Source: Clostridiaceae bacterium (GTDB taxonomy: Bacteria; Bacillota; Clostridia; Acetivibrionales; DTU013). Taken from it: DNA of 45,182 nt. This document shows positions 24,799 to 33,298 of the stretch, in pieces (the stretch's first letter is position 1; each line of letters begins with the position of its first letter). The notes below the pieces were generated by a model. The model was not told the DNA's origin. It did not search any database and saw only the letters and a list, made by a program, of their open reading frames with translations. The stretch spans positions 1 to 45,182 of the forward strand of contig JAAYPO010000079.1 in assembly GCA_012519745.1 (NCBI GenBank), read 5' to 3'. Made by a program: the position numbers and the translations under genes.

Positions 24799-24984
24799 AT
24801 GAACACAGAGGATCGGCAGGGCTTCAAAGTAAAACTCATATGTCAGCAAAACAGTTATGCAGCGGTATGTGCTTTAAAACATGATCGGAATAAGCAAGCC
24901 CTGCCGGTTACGGATAATTATTACAGGATAGGAGTATTGCCGGACAATAATCCTTTACATCGTGCGGCATTTATTATAAATTAA
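24799..24984 (+). CDS. Doubtful 61-residue ORF between the AAA and pspA genes
   Basis: An open frame starting 10 bases after the AAA stop, without a convincing ribosome binding site. The residue composition is mixed and I recognise no family or structural feature. It may be only the untranslated spacer of the operon. The rest of this 245-base gap contains an AT-rich stretch just before the AGGAGG site of pspA and no terminator. Confidence 0.2.
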   Translation: MNTEDRQGFKVKLICQQNSYAAVCALKHDRNKQALPVTDNYYRIGVLPDNNPLHRAAFIIN

Positions 24985-25034
24985 ATATATACAGAAATGG
25001 CGGAATGCAACAATAAATTAAGGAGGCAGTAAAT

Positions 25035-25763
25035 ATGGGTTTTTTCAGTAGACTGGGAGCTTTGATAAGAGGTTTCTTCGGCAAATTGCTGGGAGGAATG
25101 GAAGAGAATAATCCGGAATTGCTATTTGAGGATATCAAGATGCAGATAGACAGAGCCAGAAAAGAAGCGGAGCGGCAGATACTTGAGATCCAGACCAATG
25201 CTGAAATGATCAAGATCGAAATGCGGAATGCGGAAAAGAATCTCCTTACTGTAAAGGCCAGAGTCGAAGCGGCACAGAAGACCGGCGACAAGGATCTTCT
25301 GATAGAGCTGCTCATGCACGAGGAGGAATATCAGGCAACCTATGAGACCCACAAGGCCACTTATGATACCGCTATGGCCGAGGTGGCAAAGATCAGGGAG
25401 GACTATAAGATATTCGAGTCTGAAATGAGTGCCAAGCTGAATGAACTCAAGACTTTGAAATCCCAGGCGAAAATGGCTCAGCTCAGAGAGAATATAAACT
25501 CAGTGAATGCCAGATACACCTCCAGGAATAATACCGTCGGCAGTGTGAACGAGAGCATGGACAGGGCAAGAGAGCTTGTCAACAAGAAGACGGCACGGGC
25601 CAATGCAGTGGAATCCCTTGGAGACACAAATATGGACCTGAAGCTCAAGAGGCTTGACATGAACTCTGCAAGAGAGAGGGCAAGGGCAAGGGCCGAAGCG
25701 CTCCTTGGCAGTGAGCAGGGCTTTGAGGTAAAAGAAAAGGCTGAAAACAAGGTATCACAGTAG
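25035..25763 (+). CDS. pspA: PspA/IM30-family protein (ESCRT-III superfamily)
   Basis: A 242-residue, almost entirely helical coiled-coil protein. Residues 1-22 form an amphipathic membrane-binding helix (MGFFSRLGALIRGFFGKLLG). The long hairpin then starts with ENNPELLFEDIKMQIDRARK, has ADxEMI-like and QAxxAxxL-like heptads, and ends with a MNSARERARARAEALLG helix. PspA/Vipp1 proteins polymerise on damaged membranes and share the ESCRT-III fold. AAGGAGGCAGTAAAT gives a strong start. It lies between an AAA+ ATPase and a membrane-anchored coiled-coil protein, all on one strand. The C-terminal region after residue 180 is more Arg/Lys-rich than in Escherichia coli PspA. Confidence 0.92.
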   Translation: MGFFSRLGALIRGFFGKLLGGMEENNPELLFEDIKMQIDRARKEAERQILEIQTNAEMIKIEMRNAEKNLLTVKARVEAAQKTGDKDLLIELLMHEEEYQATYETHKATYDTAMAEVAKIREDYKIFESEMSAKLNELKTLKSQAKMAQLRENINSVNARYTSRNNTVGSVNESMDRARELVNKKTARANAVESLGDTNMDLKLKRLDMNSARERARARAEALLGSEQGFEVKEKAENKVSQ

Positions 25764-25825
25764 ATAGCGGAACAATTCGGTGCTACCGGCAATGAGTTAT
25801 TATTTGGGAATGGTGGTTTGAGCTT

Positions 25826-26641
25826 ATGAGAGCAAGAATGTTTTTAAGTGCTTTATTCAAGTTGAGAAATATAGGGATATTGGCTGCGGCTTTGATTTTG
25901 GCATCTCTTTTAAGCGATCCGACTGCACTTCCAAATATGTTCGGTGTAGATGGTGCACTGCCTGATTCGCTTACCATTACGGGAAGCATTGCGGTTTATA
26001 TTGCATTTGTCATTCAGACACTTCTGAGTAAAAAGTTCCAAACCGAATTCAACCAGAAGGAAAAGTTCAGGAACATAAAGGAGCTGAACAGGCTGGCCAA
26101 CAGGCTTTCATCAGAGGCCAGAAGAAACTCCAACAACACTTATATGCAGAAGCTCAGGAAGGTAATAAACGACAAGAACGAGATTTTTACATCCTACTCA
26201 ACAGGAGAGCACAGCTATTTGAAGGAAAGGATAGTGGAGCAGACACTGAATCTTGTGATAGCCTATCTCAAGCTGTTCAACAACTTCTGTATCAGGAGCC
26301 GCGAGCTTAGCAGCGTTGATGTGGGAGCTGTGTCGGCCAGGATAAACAACAATACAAGGAAGCTCAGCTTTGCAAAGGACGCAAGGATGGCAGAGGACGT
26401 ACGAAAAATCATAGAGATGGATGAGAAGCTGATAGGCAGGCTGAAGGATGAGAAGAAGGAGCTGGAGAGGATAAGTGCAAAGCTGGATTACATGGAAAGC
26501 ACGGTAAACATGTTCAAGCACCAGATCATGTCCAGCATCGAAAACGAGGATATGCTCGAGCAGCTGGAGACAGCGGTAAACGAGGCCGAAGCCCTTGATG
26601 CTGTGCTTGAGGACAGGCGCAGGAACAAGCTGAGGATGTAG
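25826..26641 (+). CDS. Membrane-anchored coiled-coil protein of unknown family, partner of PspA
   Basis: A 271-residue protein with two N-terminal hydrophobic segments (about residues 13-30 and 48-68) and then about 200 mostly helical, highly charged residues, with coiled-coil character from about 185 (MAEDVRKIIEMDEKLIGRLKDEKK onward in shorter heptad blocks). I do not recognise a named domain. It follows pspA by 62 bases with a weak GGTGG ribosome binding site and is followed by a terminator-like hairpin, so it is probably the last gene of the AAA-PspA operon. A role as a membrane receptor or anchor for PspA is inference from topology and context. Confidence 0.65.
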   Translation: MRARMFLSALFKLRNIGILAAALILASLLSDPTALPNMFGVDGALPDSLTITGSIAVYIAFVIQTLLSKKFQTEFNQKEKFRNIKELNRLANRLSSEARRNSNNTYMQKLRKVINDKNEIFTSYSTGEHSYLKERIVEQTLNLVIAYLKLFNNFCIRSRELSSVDVGAVSARINNNTRKLSFAKDARMAEDVRKIIEMDEKLIGRLKDEKKELERISAKLDYMESTVNMFKHQIMSSIENEDMLEQLETAVNEAEALDAVLEDRRRNKLRM

Positions 26642-26670
26642 GCTCTATCTACGATTTTATGTAAAAGGCA

Positions 26671-26712
26671 GGGGACGGGAAATTGTTATAAATGATTTCT
26701 CCGCCCCTTTTT
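26671..26712 (+). terminator. Probable terminator of the AAA-PspA operon
   Basis: An imperfect stem between GGGGACGGGAAA (26671-26682) and TTTCTCCGCCCC (26696-26707), followed by TTTTT. Confidence 0.7.
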
Positions 26713-26801
26713 CATTTATTTGTGTTATCCTTTAAGGGAACAGTTCACTGATGCCGATAGTCAAAATGATAGAATATGCAAAGGAGCTGCTATAGATCAG
26801 C

Positions 26802-27179
26802 ATGTCAGTACATTGTGGTGTCGATATAATTGAGATAGACAGGGTGAAAAAATCTGTTGATGAGCTTGCCGGCTTCAAGAGCAGGGTTTTTACAGAAAAA
26901 GAGATAGCGTACTGCGAGGGCAGGAATAAAGCAAAATATGAAAGCTATGCCGCTAGATTCGCCGCAAAGGAGGCAGTTCTGAAGGCTCTGGGCACGGGGC
27001 TTGCCGACGGAGTCGAGTGGAAGCACATCGAGATCAGCAATGATGAACGCGGAAAGCCGGTGGTGCTCCTGACCTGCAGAGCCCTTGATATTTTCCGGGA
27101 AATGAATGGAAAGAGCATCGATATTAGTCTTTCACACTGCAGCGCGTATGCGGTGGCTTATGCAGTGATCGAAAGTTGA
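26802..27179 (+). CDS. acpS: Holo-[acyl-carrier-protein] synthase
   Basis: A 125-residue enzyme that transfers 4'-phosphopantetheine from CoA to acyl carrier protein. Both family motifs are present: GVDIIEIDRV (residues 6-15, Mg-binding Asp) and FAAKEAVLKALGTG (about residues 52-65, catalytic Glu and Lys). The C-terminal SLSHCSAYAVAYAV strand is also typical. The ribosome binding site AAGGAG is unusually far (15 bases) from the ATG; an in-frame TAG at 26793 excludes a longer start, except for a non-standard codon. It is first in an operon with the SbcD/SbcC-like pair, 13 bases upstream. Confidence 0.95.
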   Translation: MSVHCGVDIIEIDRVKKSVDELAGFKSRVFTEKEIAYCEGRNKAKYESYAARFAAKEAVLKALGTGLADGVEWKHIEISNDERGKPVVLLTCRALDIFREMNGKSIDISLSHCSAYAVAYAVIES

Positions 27180-27192
27180 GAGGTGTATTGGA

Positions 27193-28293
27193 ATGAGTAT
27201 CAGACTGCTTCAGTTCGGAGATCTTCATCTGGATGCCCCCTTCACATCACTTTGCGATTTTGAGGGGAGGCCTCATCAGAGGAGGCAGGATCTTAAGAGA
27301 ACACTGTCAAGGATAATCGATCTTGCACTGAGTGAAGGACCGGACATATTGCTTGTCTGCGGAGATCTATATGAGCATGCCTATACTGAAAAAAGCTCGA
27401 TAAACTTTGTATGCAGTCAGTTCGACAGGATAGCGGACATACCTGTCCTTATGATACCGGGAAACCATGATCCGCTGGTGCCCGGATCTTTTTACAGCGG
27501 GCATGCATGGCCGTCGAATGTACATATACTTGGTGCGGGAGATATGTTTGAGCATACTTCTTCACATACCAGAGTATACGGCGCAGCCGCCGGAGTGACA
27601 ACAGACCCGTCCTATATAAACATATTGATGCACCATGGGACATTGGACATGCCCTTCAGCGCCAATGCCTTTCAGCCGATATCGGGAAAGGAGATCGAAG
27701 AGCAGGGTTTCGATTACTGTGCTCTGGGACATTTCCATTCAAGGATATCCGGTCCGGGACCCGGAGGGATATGTTTTAATGCAGGCAGTCCCGAACCCCT
27801 TGGCTTTGATGAAGAGGGGGATCATGGCGTACTTTTATCCGTTATCGAAAAGGAGCGGGAGAAGAGAGCTGTCATAAGCTCAAGCTTTATCAAGCTTTGC
27901 TCAAGGAGAGCCGTCAGCCTTGAGGCCGATATAGGCGGATGTCTGAGCAATGAGCAGGCGGCGGAACTGGTGGAGGCAGAAATAAGAAAAGCCGGAAGCA
28001 GCGATGACCTTTTCAGGGTGACTTTGAAAGGACGTATTCCATCGGATATCAGAATAGATCCGGAGATCATCACGGAGCAGACAGCTGATAAGGTATTTTA
28101 CATAAAGATAATCGATGAAACTGCCCCGGACTATGACCTGGAGCAAATATCCCGCGAACAGGGACTCAGGGGCCTTTTTGTCAGAAAAATGCTTGAGAGG
28201 GCTTCAGCGGCCGGACAGGAGGAGTCCAGGCTGGTCATGCAGGCGCTCTATTACGGACTGGAGGCTATTGACGAGGGAAAGGTATGCGTATAG
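27193..28293 (+). CDS. SbcD/YhaO-like metallophosphoesterase (DNA exonuclease family)
   Basis: A 366-residue calcineurin-like phosphoesterase. Metal-binding motifs are visible in order: GDLHLDAPF (residues 9-17), LVCGDLYE, MIPGNHDPL, ILMHHGTLD and ALGHFHSR. This is the set of Mre11/SbcD and of Bacillus YhaO. The C-terminal part is a variable capping region. The stop overlaps the start of the following ATPase gene by 10 bases, so the two are translationally coupled as in sbcDC and yhaON. The pair is expected to process DNA ends or structures; which substrate is used here is unknown. Confidence 0.9.
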   Translation: MSIRLLQFGDLHLDAPFTSLCDFEGRPHQRRQDLKRTLSRIIDLALSEGPDILLVCGDLYEHAYTEKSSINFVCSQFDRIADIPVLMIPGNHDPLVPGSFYSGHAWPSNVHILGAGDMFEHTSSHTRVYGAAAGVTTDPSYINILMHHGTLDMPFSANAFQPISGKEIEEQGFDYCALGHFHSRISGPGPGGICFNAGSPEPLGFDEEGDHGVLLSVIEKEREKRAVISSSFIKLCSRRAVSLEADIGGCLSNEQAAELVEAEIRKAGSSDDLFRVTLKGRIPSDIRIDPEIITEQTADKVFYIKIIDETAPDYDLEQISREQGLRGLFVRKMLERASAAGQEESRLVMQALYYGLEAIDEGKVCV

Positions 28294-30482
28294 AAAGATT
28301 AGAGATCAATGGTTTCGGTAGAATGAGGAACCGGATTATTACTCCCGGCAGCGGACTCAATATCATCTTTGGAGCTAATGAGGCCGGAAAATCGACAGTT
28401 CAGAGATTCATCAGAGCGATGCTTTACGGGATCAGGAGCCCGCGCAGGATGTCCGGACTGCCTGTCGCACAGAAAAGGTATATGCCCTGGGATGGAGCTT
28501 CATATGGCGGTGCCATAACCTATTCTCTTGACGATGGCTCTGTATACAGGGCAGAAAGAAACTTCAATAAAAATACCGTCAGTATTTTTGACGCAAATTA
28601 TAGCGATATATCCGGGACATTCAGGCTTGGTATGGATAAGCTGCCAATGTTTGCTGACGAACACCTGGGAATAGATGAGACAACATTTATAAGGACTGCG
28701 TTTATAGGGCAGATGGAAGTCAGGATCGGCAGCAGCGGCTCGTCAGAGCTGGCGGCAAGGCTGGCCAATGCAAGAGACACTGGGGTCGAGGGACTGTCCT
28801 TCCAGAGAGCCGAGGCAGCTTTGACCAATGCACTAAAAAGCAGGATAGGTACCGATAGGACCAGGACGCAGCCGCTGGATAAGCTGGAAGCTAGGCTGAA
28901 GCAGCTCCGGCAGGACCATGACAGGCTCAGACAAAAGCAAGAGCAGCGACAGAGTCTGAAGGAAGAGCTGGCAAAGGTAAAAGACCGGCTTTCCGGTCTG
29001 GAGGCACAGGAGCAGTACCTGACAAAAGTGGCAGAGCTGATCGATACAAGAAAGAAGATCGATGCAGGTATAAAGAAGGAGGCAAGTCTCAGAGAGACCG
29101 CCGCGCTGCTGGAGGAGACGGACAGTAAGCTGGCGGAGCTGACGAAGCAGGAGAATACAGATGAGGTAAAAACGGGCCTAAGTGGTGAAATCAGTCGGGA
29201 ATCCGGACACGGCGCAGCCGGAGCAGGACATGGCCGCAGCTCCGGAAAAGTCGGGAGTCCTGCTTTTAGTTTATCTGCTGCACTGTTTTGCAGCGCCATT
29301 GCTCTGGTGTCAGTGATACTATATGTGTCATCATTGACATCAGCCGGTTGGCTGAGCTTGTCAGTGCCGCCTTACATATATGTGTTTACTATGATCATAT
29401 CTGCTGTTGCAGGAGCATATTTTCTCATCAAGAGAATGAAGCTCATATATAGCCGGACTGAAGAGGCATCTGTCGTGCTGCCGGGCGAGTGCAATGAAAA
29501 TGACCGTGATAGCGGCAGTTCCGCCAATTTGATCAGTACGGCCGATACCTCGCTGAAAACGGATGACAATGCGGCCAGGGTCGAAGCCCTTACCGCAATG
29601 AAGCGTAATGCATTGAGCAGTGCTTCTTTGATATGCGGCGTCAGAATGGAGGGTATCGAAGATGTACACAATACGTTGAGGGATATAATGGCTGAGCTGG
29701 AGGAACTAAGCGCTGGTCTGCAGCAGGGCATTGAAGCAGCCGGGAGCCTGAAGCAGCATGGAGACGGGTATTTCGTTGAAAAGGACCTGGATATGGTAAT
29801 CTATGATTCTGACATATCGAGTCTGGAGTCCACACTGAAGAATGAAATGGACAGTGTCAGGAATGAGTTTCTTAAAACGGCTCTTAGAGAAAAGTATTGT
29901 GAAGGTATGGCTGACGATGACAGGGAAAACACTTATGAATTGCAGCGTGTGGAAGAAGAAACCGTTGCGGTGAATGAAAAAATCGCGTATCTTAGAAATA
30001 AGGCCGATGCCATCAAGCTCGCTCATGAGGTCCTGCTGGAAGCCGGTGCGGAAATCAGACGAGACTTTGCACCCAGTCTGAACAGCAGGATGAGCAGCAT
30101 AATTGCAAATATGACAGGACAGAGGTATACAGACCTCAGAGGGGATGAAGGTCTTATGCTCAAGGCAGCGGCGCCGGAATACGGAGAGGTCAGGAATGTG
30201 CTTTTGTTGAGCGGCGGGACGGCAGACCAGATGTACCTTGCCATGCGGCTTGCAATGACGGACCTTTTGACATCCGGATCGGAGAGCCTGCCCCTGATAA
30301 TGGATGAGGTGTTTTCACAGTTTGATGACAACAGGACTGCTGCTGCGTTAGAATATTTACATAATGAGTATAGAGACAGCCAGATATTCATATTTACCTG
30401 CAAACAGCGGGAGGTGGAGCTGGCGAGACGGATTTACGGGGACAGAATGAATTTTGTGGAGTTGAGGCATGAGGATTCTTAA
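28284..30482 (+). CDS. SbcC/YhaN-like ABC-type ATPase with central membrane segments
   Basis: A 732-residue ATPase. The N-terminal P-loop is FGANEAGKSTVQ (about residues 30-41). C-terminal ABC signature LLSGGTADQMYLAMRL and Walker B LPLIMDEVFSQFD lie near residues 640-680, and a final HTF-like switch follows. Two coiled-coil blocks (about 180-300 and 470-590) flank a pair of hydrophobic segments at about 330-352 and 362-382, in place of the Rad50/SbcC zinc hook; I see no CxxC hook. Bacillus YhaN has a similar plan. It overlaps the upstream SbcD-like gene by 10 bases and the downstream lipoprotein gene by 14. Confidence 0.87.
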   Translation: MRIERLEINGFGRMRNRIITPGSGLNIIFGANEAGKSTVQRFIRAMLYGIRSPRRMSGLPVAQKRYMPWDGASYGGAITYSLDDGSVYRAERNFNKNTVSIFDANYSDISGTFRLGMDKLPMFADEHLGIDETTFIRTAFIGQMEVRIGSSGSSELAARLANARDTGVEGLSFQRAEAALTNALKSRIGTDRTRTQPLDKLEARLKQLRQDHDRLRQKQEQRQSLKEELAKVKDRLSGLEAQEQYLTKVAELIDTRKKIDAGIKKEASLRETAALLEETDSKLAELTKQENTDEVKTGLSGEISRESGHGAAGAGHGRSSGKVGSPAFSLSAALFCSAIALVSVILYVSSLTSAGWLSLSVPPYIYVFTMIISAVAGAYFLIKRMKLIYSRTEEASVVLPGECNENDRDSGSSANLISTADTSLKTDDNAARVEALTAMKRNALSSASLICGVRMEGIEDVHNTLRDIMAELEELSAGLQQGIEAAGSLKQHGDGYFVEKDLDMVIYDSDISSLESTLKNEMDSVRNEFLKTALREKYCEGMADDDRENTYELQRVEEETVAVNEKIAYLRNKADAIKLAHEVLLEAGAEIRRDFAPSLNSRMSSIIANMTGQRYTDLRGDEGLMLKAAAPEYGEVRNVLLLSGGTADQMYLAMRLAMTDLLTSGSESLPLIMDEVFSQFDDNRTAAALEYLHNEYRDSQIFIFTCKQREVELARRIYGDRMNFVELRHEDS

Positions 30483-31473
30483 CAAGAGTACTTGGAAGAT
30501 AGCTTTAAAGGGTCAGCTGCTTGCAGGCGTACTGCTTCTGGTATTGCTCTGCGGATGTGGTGACAGGGATGCAAATATGTCCGGGAGCAACGGGTCAGAT
30601 ACCGAAGGACCGGATACAAAGACGGAGCACTCGGCAGAATATATTTACGGAATACCCATGGATGAGAATGCCGCCGTTGTGACCGAAAATGTGGCAGACA
30701 TTTTTGCCGGGCCGGATGTCAAGTCGGAGCGCATCACCCAGGTGCTGTGCAACCAGCCTGTCAGTGTCATTGAAAATGAAGGCGGCTGGGCGAAGGTAAA
30801 GACCATCAGCGGTATTACCGGATGGATAAAGTCCAGATATATAAGTGATGATGTATCAAGTATCACAGGCAGGATATACACATACAGGATAATCGTGACC
30901 GGCAGGGAAAAGACCGTTTATTCCGGACCAAATGGAGGGATAACACGGGTCGATGCCCAGATGGGGACTGAATTTTATGCCTTCAACAACAAGGATGACG
31001 CATATGAGGTGTTCTTGCCGGACAATACCACAGGCTGGCTCAAGGGGAGCGGCATCATCCGCATACCGGTCAACGATGCCATACCTGTTACCAATGCCGA
31101 TGACTTTGCAGCTACAGCACTCAGGTTCAAGGGGACGAGCTTTATGCTCAACGGCATGAGCTCCATGGGCATCGATTCTCCCGGCCTTGTTTATATTTGC
31201 GCGAGGATCAACGGCATCAATCTGCCGACAACTATAGAAGGACAATTGTCAAAAGGGATCGAGATAGAACTCGACGATGTAAAGGCAGGCGATCTTGTTT
31301 TCCTGACGGGAACCGGCGACAATGAGGCCGATATGGTTTCCTGTGTGGGCGTCGGCATCGGAGGCGGCAGTTATATTTACGCAGGACGGAAAACAGGATA
31401 TGTGGCCGTGGGCGATATATACAGGGAAAACCCCGACGGGGTGGTCGTAGCTGCCAGAAGGATATTCAATTGA
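30469..31473 (+). CDS. SH3-domain lipoprotein with degenerate NlpC/P60 domain
   Basis: A 334-residue exported lipoprotein. The signal peptide ends in VLLCGC, so acylation is expected at the Cys at residue 27. Two bacterial SH3-like modules occupy about residues 60-125 and 135-195. Residues about 205-334 resemble NlpC/P60, but the catalytic Cys of the DCSG motif is Ser in GIDSPGLVY (S237) and the HVGIY histidine is Cys in VSCVGVGIGGG (C292). The third position reads Tyr in YIYAG. The domain therefore looks like a non-catalytic peptidoglycan-binding module. The gene overlaps the ATPase gene by 14 bases and is last in the acpS operon. The family assignment of the last domain is by pattern only. 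Confidence 0.75.
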   Translation: MRILNKSTWKIALKGQLLAGVLLLVLLCGCGDRDANMSGSNGSDTEGPDTKTEHSAEYIYGIPMDENAAVVTENVADIFAGPDVKSERITQVLCNQPVSVIENEGGWAKVKTISGITGWIKSRYISDDVSSITGRIYTYRIIVTGREKTVYSGPNGGITRVDAQMGTEFYAFNNKDDAYEVFLPDNTTGWLKGSGIIRIPVNDAIPVTNADDFAATALRFKGTSFMLNGMSSMGIDSPGLVYICARINGINLPTTIEGQLSKGIEIELDDVKAGDLVFLTGTGDNEADMVSCVGVGIGGGSYIYAGRKTGYVAVGDIYRENPDGVVVAARRIFN

Positions 31474-31499
31474 ACATAAAATCACAGCGGTATTGAGGC

Positions 31500-32651
31500 C
31501 TATCTTGTGTATTCGCAGGAGGGCATGTCAAAGGTACACTCTTTCATAACCAGCCTTAAGATCAGCCTGGCAATGTCTTCACATGCATCCGGCATTGCCA
31601 GCTTTGCCGCTGCGGCGGACATTCTGCGCAAAAGGAATGGATCCTCCAGCGTCCTCATCAAAACATCGGGTAAGGTCTCGTCATTGGGAAGGTTCAGTGC
31701 TGCTCCGGAGCCTGTTAGGAATTCTGCGTTCCTTTCCTCCTGACCTGGGATCGGATCCATTATGAGTATGGGAAGCCTTTTGACCAGTGCTTCCGATATG
31801 GTCACACCTCCCGGCTTTGTGATGATGATACTTGCCGCATCCATCAGCTTGCTTATGATATGTGTGTACCCGAGCACTGCTGCCGGCGTTGCTGATACGG
31901 ACGAAAGCTCTTCAAGCTCCTTCTTCAGCTTCTCATTATGTCCTGTGACAGCGATTATGCTTATTTCTTTATCAAGAGCCAGCAATGATGCAAAGACAGC
32001 CCTCATATTGCACAGGCCCAGACTGCCTCCCATCAGCAGTATTACAGGTCTTTTATCCGGGATTTTATATCCTGTGCTCCCGCTGCTGACATTACTGTCT
32101 GTAAATTGGCTGGATACCGGGATCCCCAAGGGGTATATACGATCCTTTCTTATGCCCATCCCTGCCATATCCGATCTTATACATTCATGGGGCACTATAA
32201 AGGCATCAGCCTCATCCAGCTTCCAGAAATAATGGTTTGTATAATCAGTGACGATGCCCGCCACGGGGATCTGTACAAGACCGGTCTTTTTCAGCCGGCA
32301 TACAATCTGGAGCGGTATCGTATGCGTACAGACCACAGCATCAGGCGACTCATCCAGGAAGATCCTTAGCAGCCGCGGGGCCAGTATACTGTTGAAGGCT
32401 TTGACAAGATCCGTGAGGACCTCATCCTTTTCAGAGAGAGAATATAGGCTGCCATATATGTAAGGAGCCCTTCTGATCGTTTGCAGGTATGTTCCTGTTA
32501 TGAGCCTGTCGACTGCCGGGCTTATATACTTCAGTGCATCGACCAGCTTTGTCCTGCATCCCGGGATACGTCTTTCCATATGCTCCATGAGGGCCTGTGC
32601 AGCTTTGACATGACCACCGCCTGTGGATGCGGTCAGGAATAGTATATTCAT
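31500..32651 (-). CDS. Diacylglycerol glucosyltransferase / MurG-like glycosyltransferase
   Basis: A 383-residue GT28-type glycosyltransferase of the MGDG synthase/UgtP group, which glycosylates diacylglycerol at the inner face of the membrane. The N-terminal MGDG synthase motif is NILFLTASTGGGHVKAAQAL, followed by IVTDYTNHYFW. The C-terminal GT28 nucleotide-sugar site includes VILLMGGSLGLCN and IITKPGGVTISEALVKRLP. The start at 32651 is preferred to 32684 because GGAGG lies 10 bases before it. It is monocistronic and divergent from sleB. The sugar donor and acceptor are inferred from family. Confidence 0.87.
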   Translation of the reverse strand: MNILFLTASTGGGHVKAAQALMEHMERRIPGCRTKLVDALKYISPAVDRLITGTYLQTIRRAPYIYGSLYSLSEKDEVLTDLVKAFNSILAPRLLRIFLDESPDAVVCTHTIPLQIVCRLKKTGLVQIPVAGIVTDYTNHYFWKLDEADAFIVPHECIRSDMAGMGIRKDRIYPLGIPVSSQFTDSNVSSGSTGYKIPDKRPVILLMGGSLGLCNMRAVFASLLALDKEISIIAVTGHNEKLKKELEELSSVSATPAAVLGYTHIISKLMDAASIIITKPGGVTISEALVKRLPILIMDPIPGQEERNAEFLTGSGAALNLPNDETLPDVLMRTLEDPFLLRRMSAAAAKLAMPDACEDIARLILRLVMKECTFDMPSCEYTR

Positions 32652-32800
32652 TTGGCATTTACCTCCGACATACATTATTAGCAAAATTGACCTTTGTTAT
32701 TACATTTTGCTCCTCTGTTTTCTCCCTCGAATAATTTTTTCCATTATGAAGAGAATAATAGCAAGGTATAATACGTTAAAACGGGACAGGAGGGTGTATC

Positions 32801-33277
32801 TTGAAACCAAGAAAATCTGTCACAGCGGTTTTGGCGCTGCTTTTGATAGCCGTCATTTGTGCACTTGTGGGTCCTGAGACTCTATTCAGGATGAACATCG
32901 CATATGCAAAAAACAATAATGTCAGTGACGAACAGCTCCTTGCCAGGGCTATTAACGGAGAAGCCAGAGGTGAGCCTTATGAGGGCCAGGTAGCTGTCGG
33001 TGCAGTGATTTTGAACAGGGTAAAGGATCCCAACTTTCCAAATACCATAGCAGGGGTGATCTACCAGCCGGGTGCTTTCACAGCGGTGTCCGACGGACAG
33101 ATAAACGAGCCCATAGACCCAGGATCTACAGTGGTAAAGGCTGCCCGTGATGTATTGAACGGATGGGACCCCACCGATGGCTGCATTTATTACTGGAATC
33201 CTGCAACGGCTACCAGTTCATGGATCTGGAGCAGGAAGATCGTAACGAAGATCGGAAAGCACAATTTTGGAGTATGA
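32801..33277 (+). CDS. sleB: Spore cortex-lytic enzyme / cell wall hydrolase SleB (CwlJ-like fold)
   Basis: A 158-residue exported hydrolase with a TTG start behind GGGAGGGTGTATC. A signal peptide or anchor covers residues 1-32. The catalytic domain starts with ARAINGEARGEPYEGQVAVG, containing the conserved Glu of the lytic transglycosylase, and includes QPGAFTAVSDGQIN and CIYYWNPATA. It lacks the N-terminal peptidoglycan-binding domain of Bacillus SleB. The next gene is ypeB, 21 bases away, the usual partner that stabilises SleB in the dormant spore. A TATAAT-like box at 32767-32772 precedes the gene; a forespore sigma-G promoter would be expected but I cannot place it securely. Confidence 0.88.
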   Translation: MKPRKSVTAVLALLLIAVICALVGPETLFRMNIAYAKNNNVSDEQLLARAINGEARGEPYEGQVAVGAVILNRVKDPNFPNTIAGVIYQPGAFTAVSDGQINEPIDPGSTVVKAARDVLNGWDPTDGCIYYWNPATATSSWIWSRKIVTKIGKHNFGV

Positions 33278-33298
33278 TTTTCATGGAGGTAGGAAGCA

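Noticed and set aside
28598-29299. 233-residue frame antisense to the SbcC-like ATPase
   Set aside because: Ser-rich shadow of a coiled-coil coding region with no start signal.
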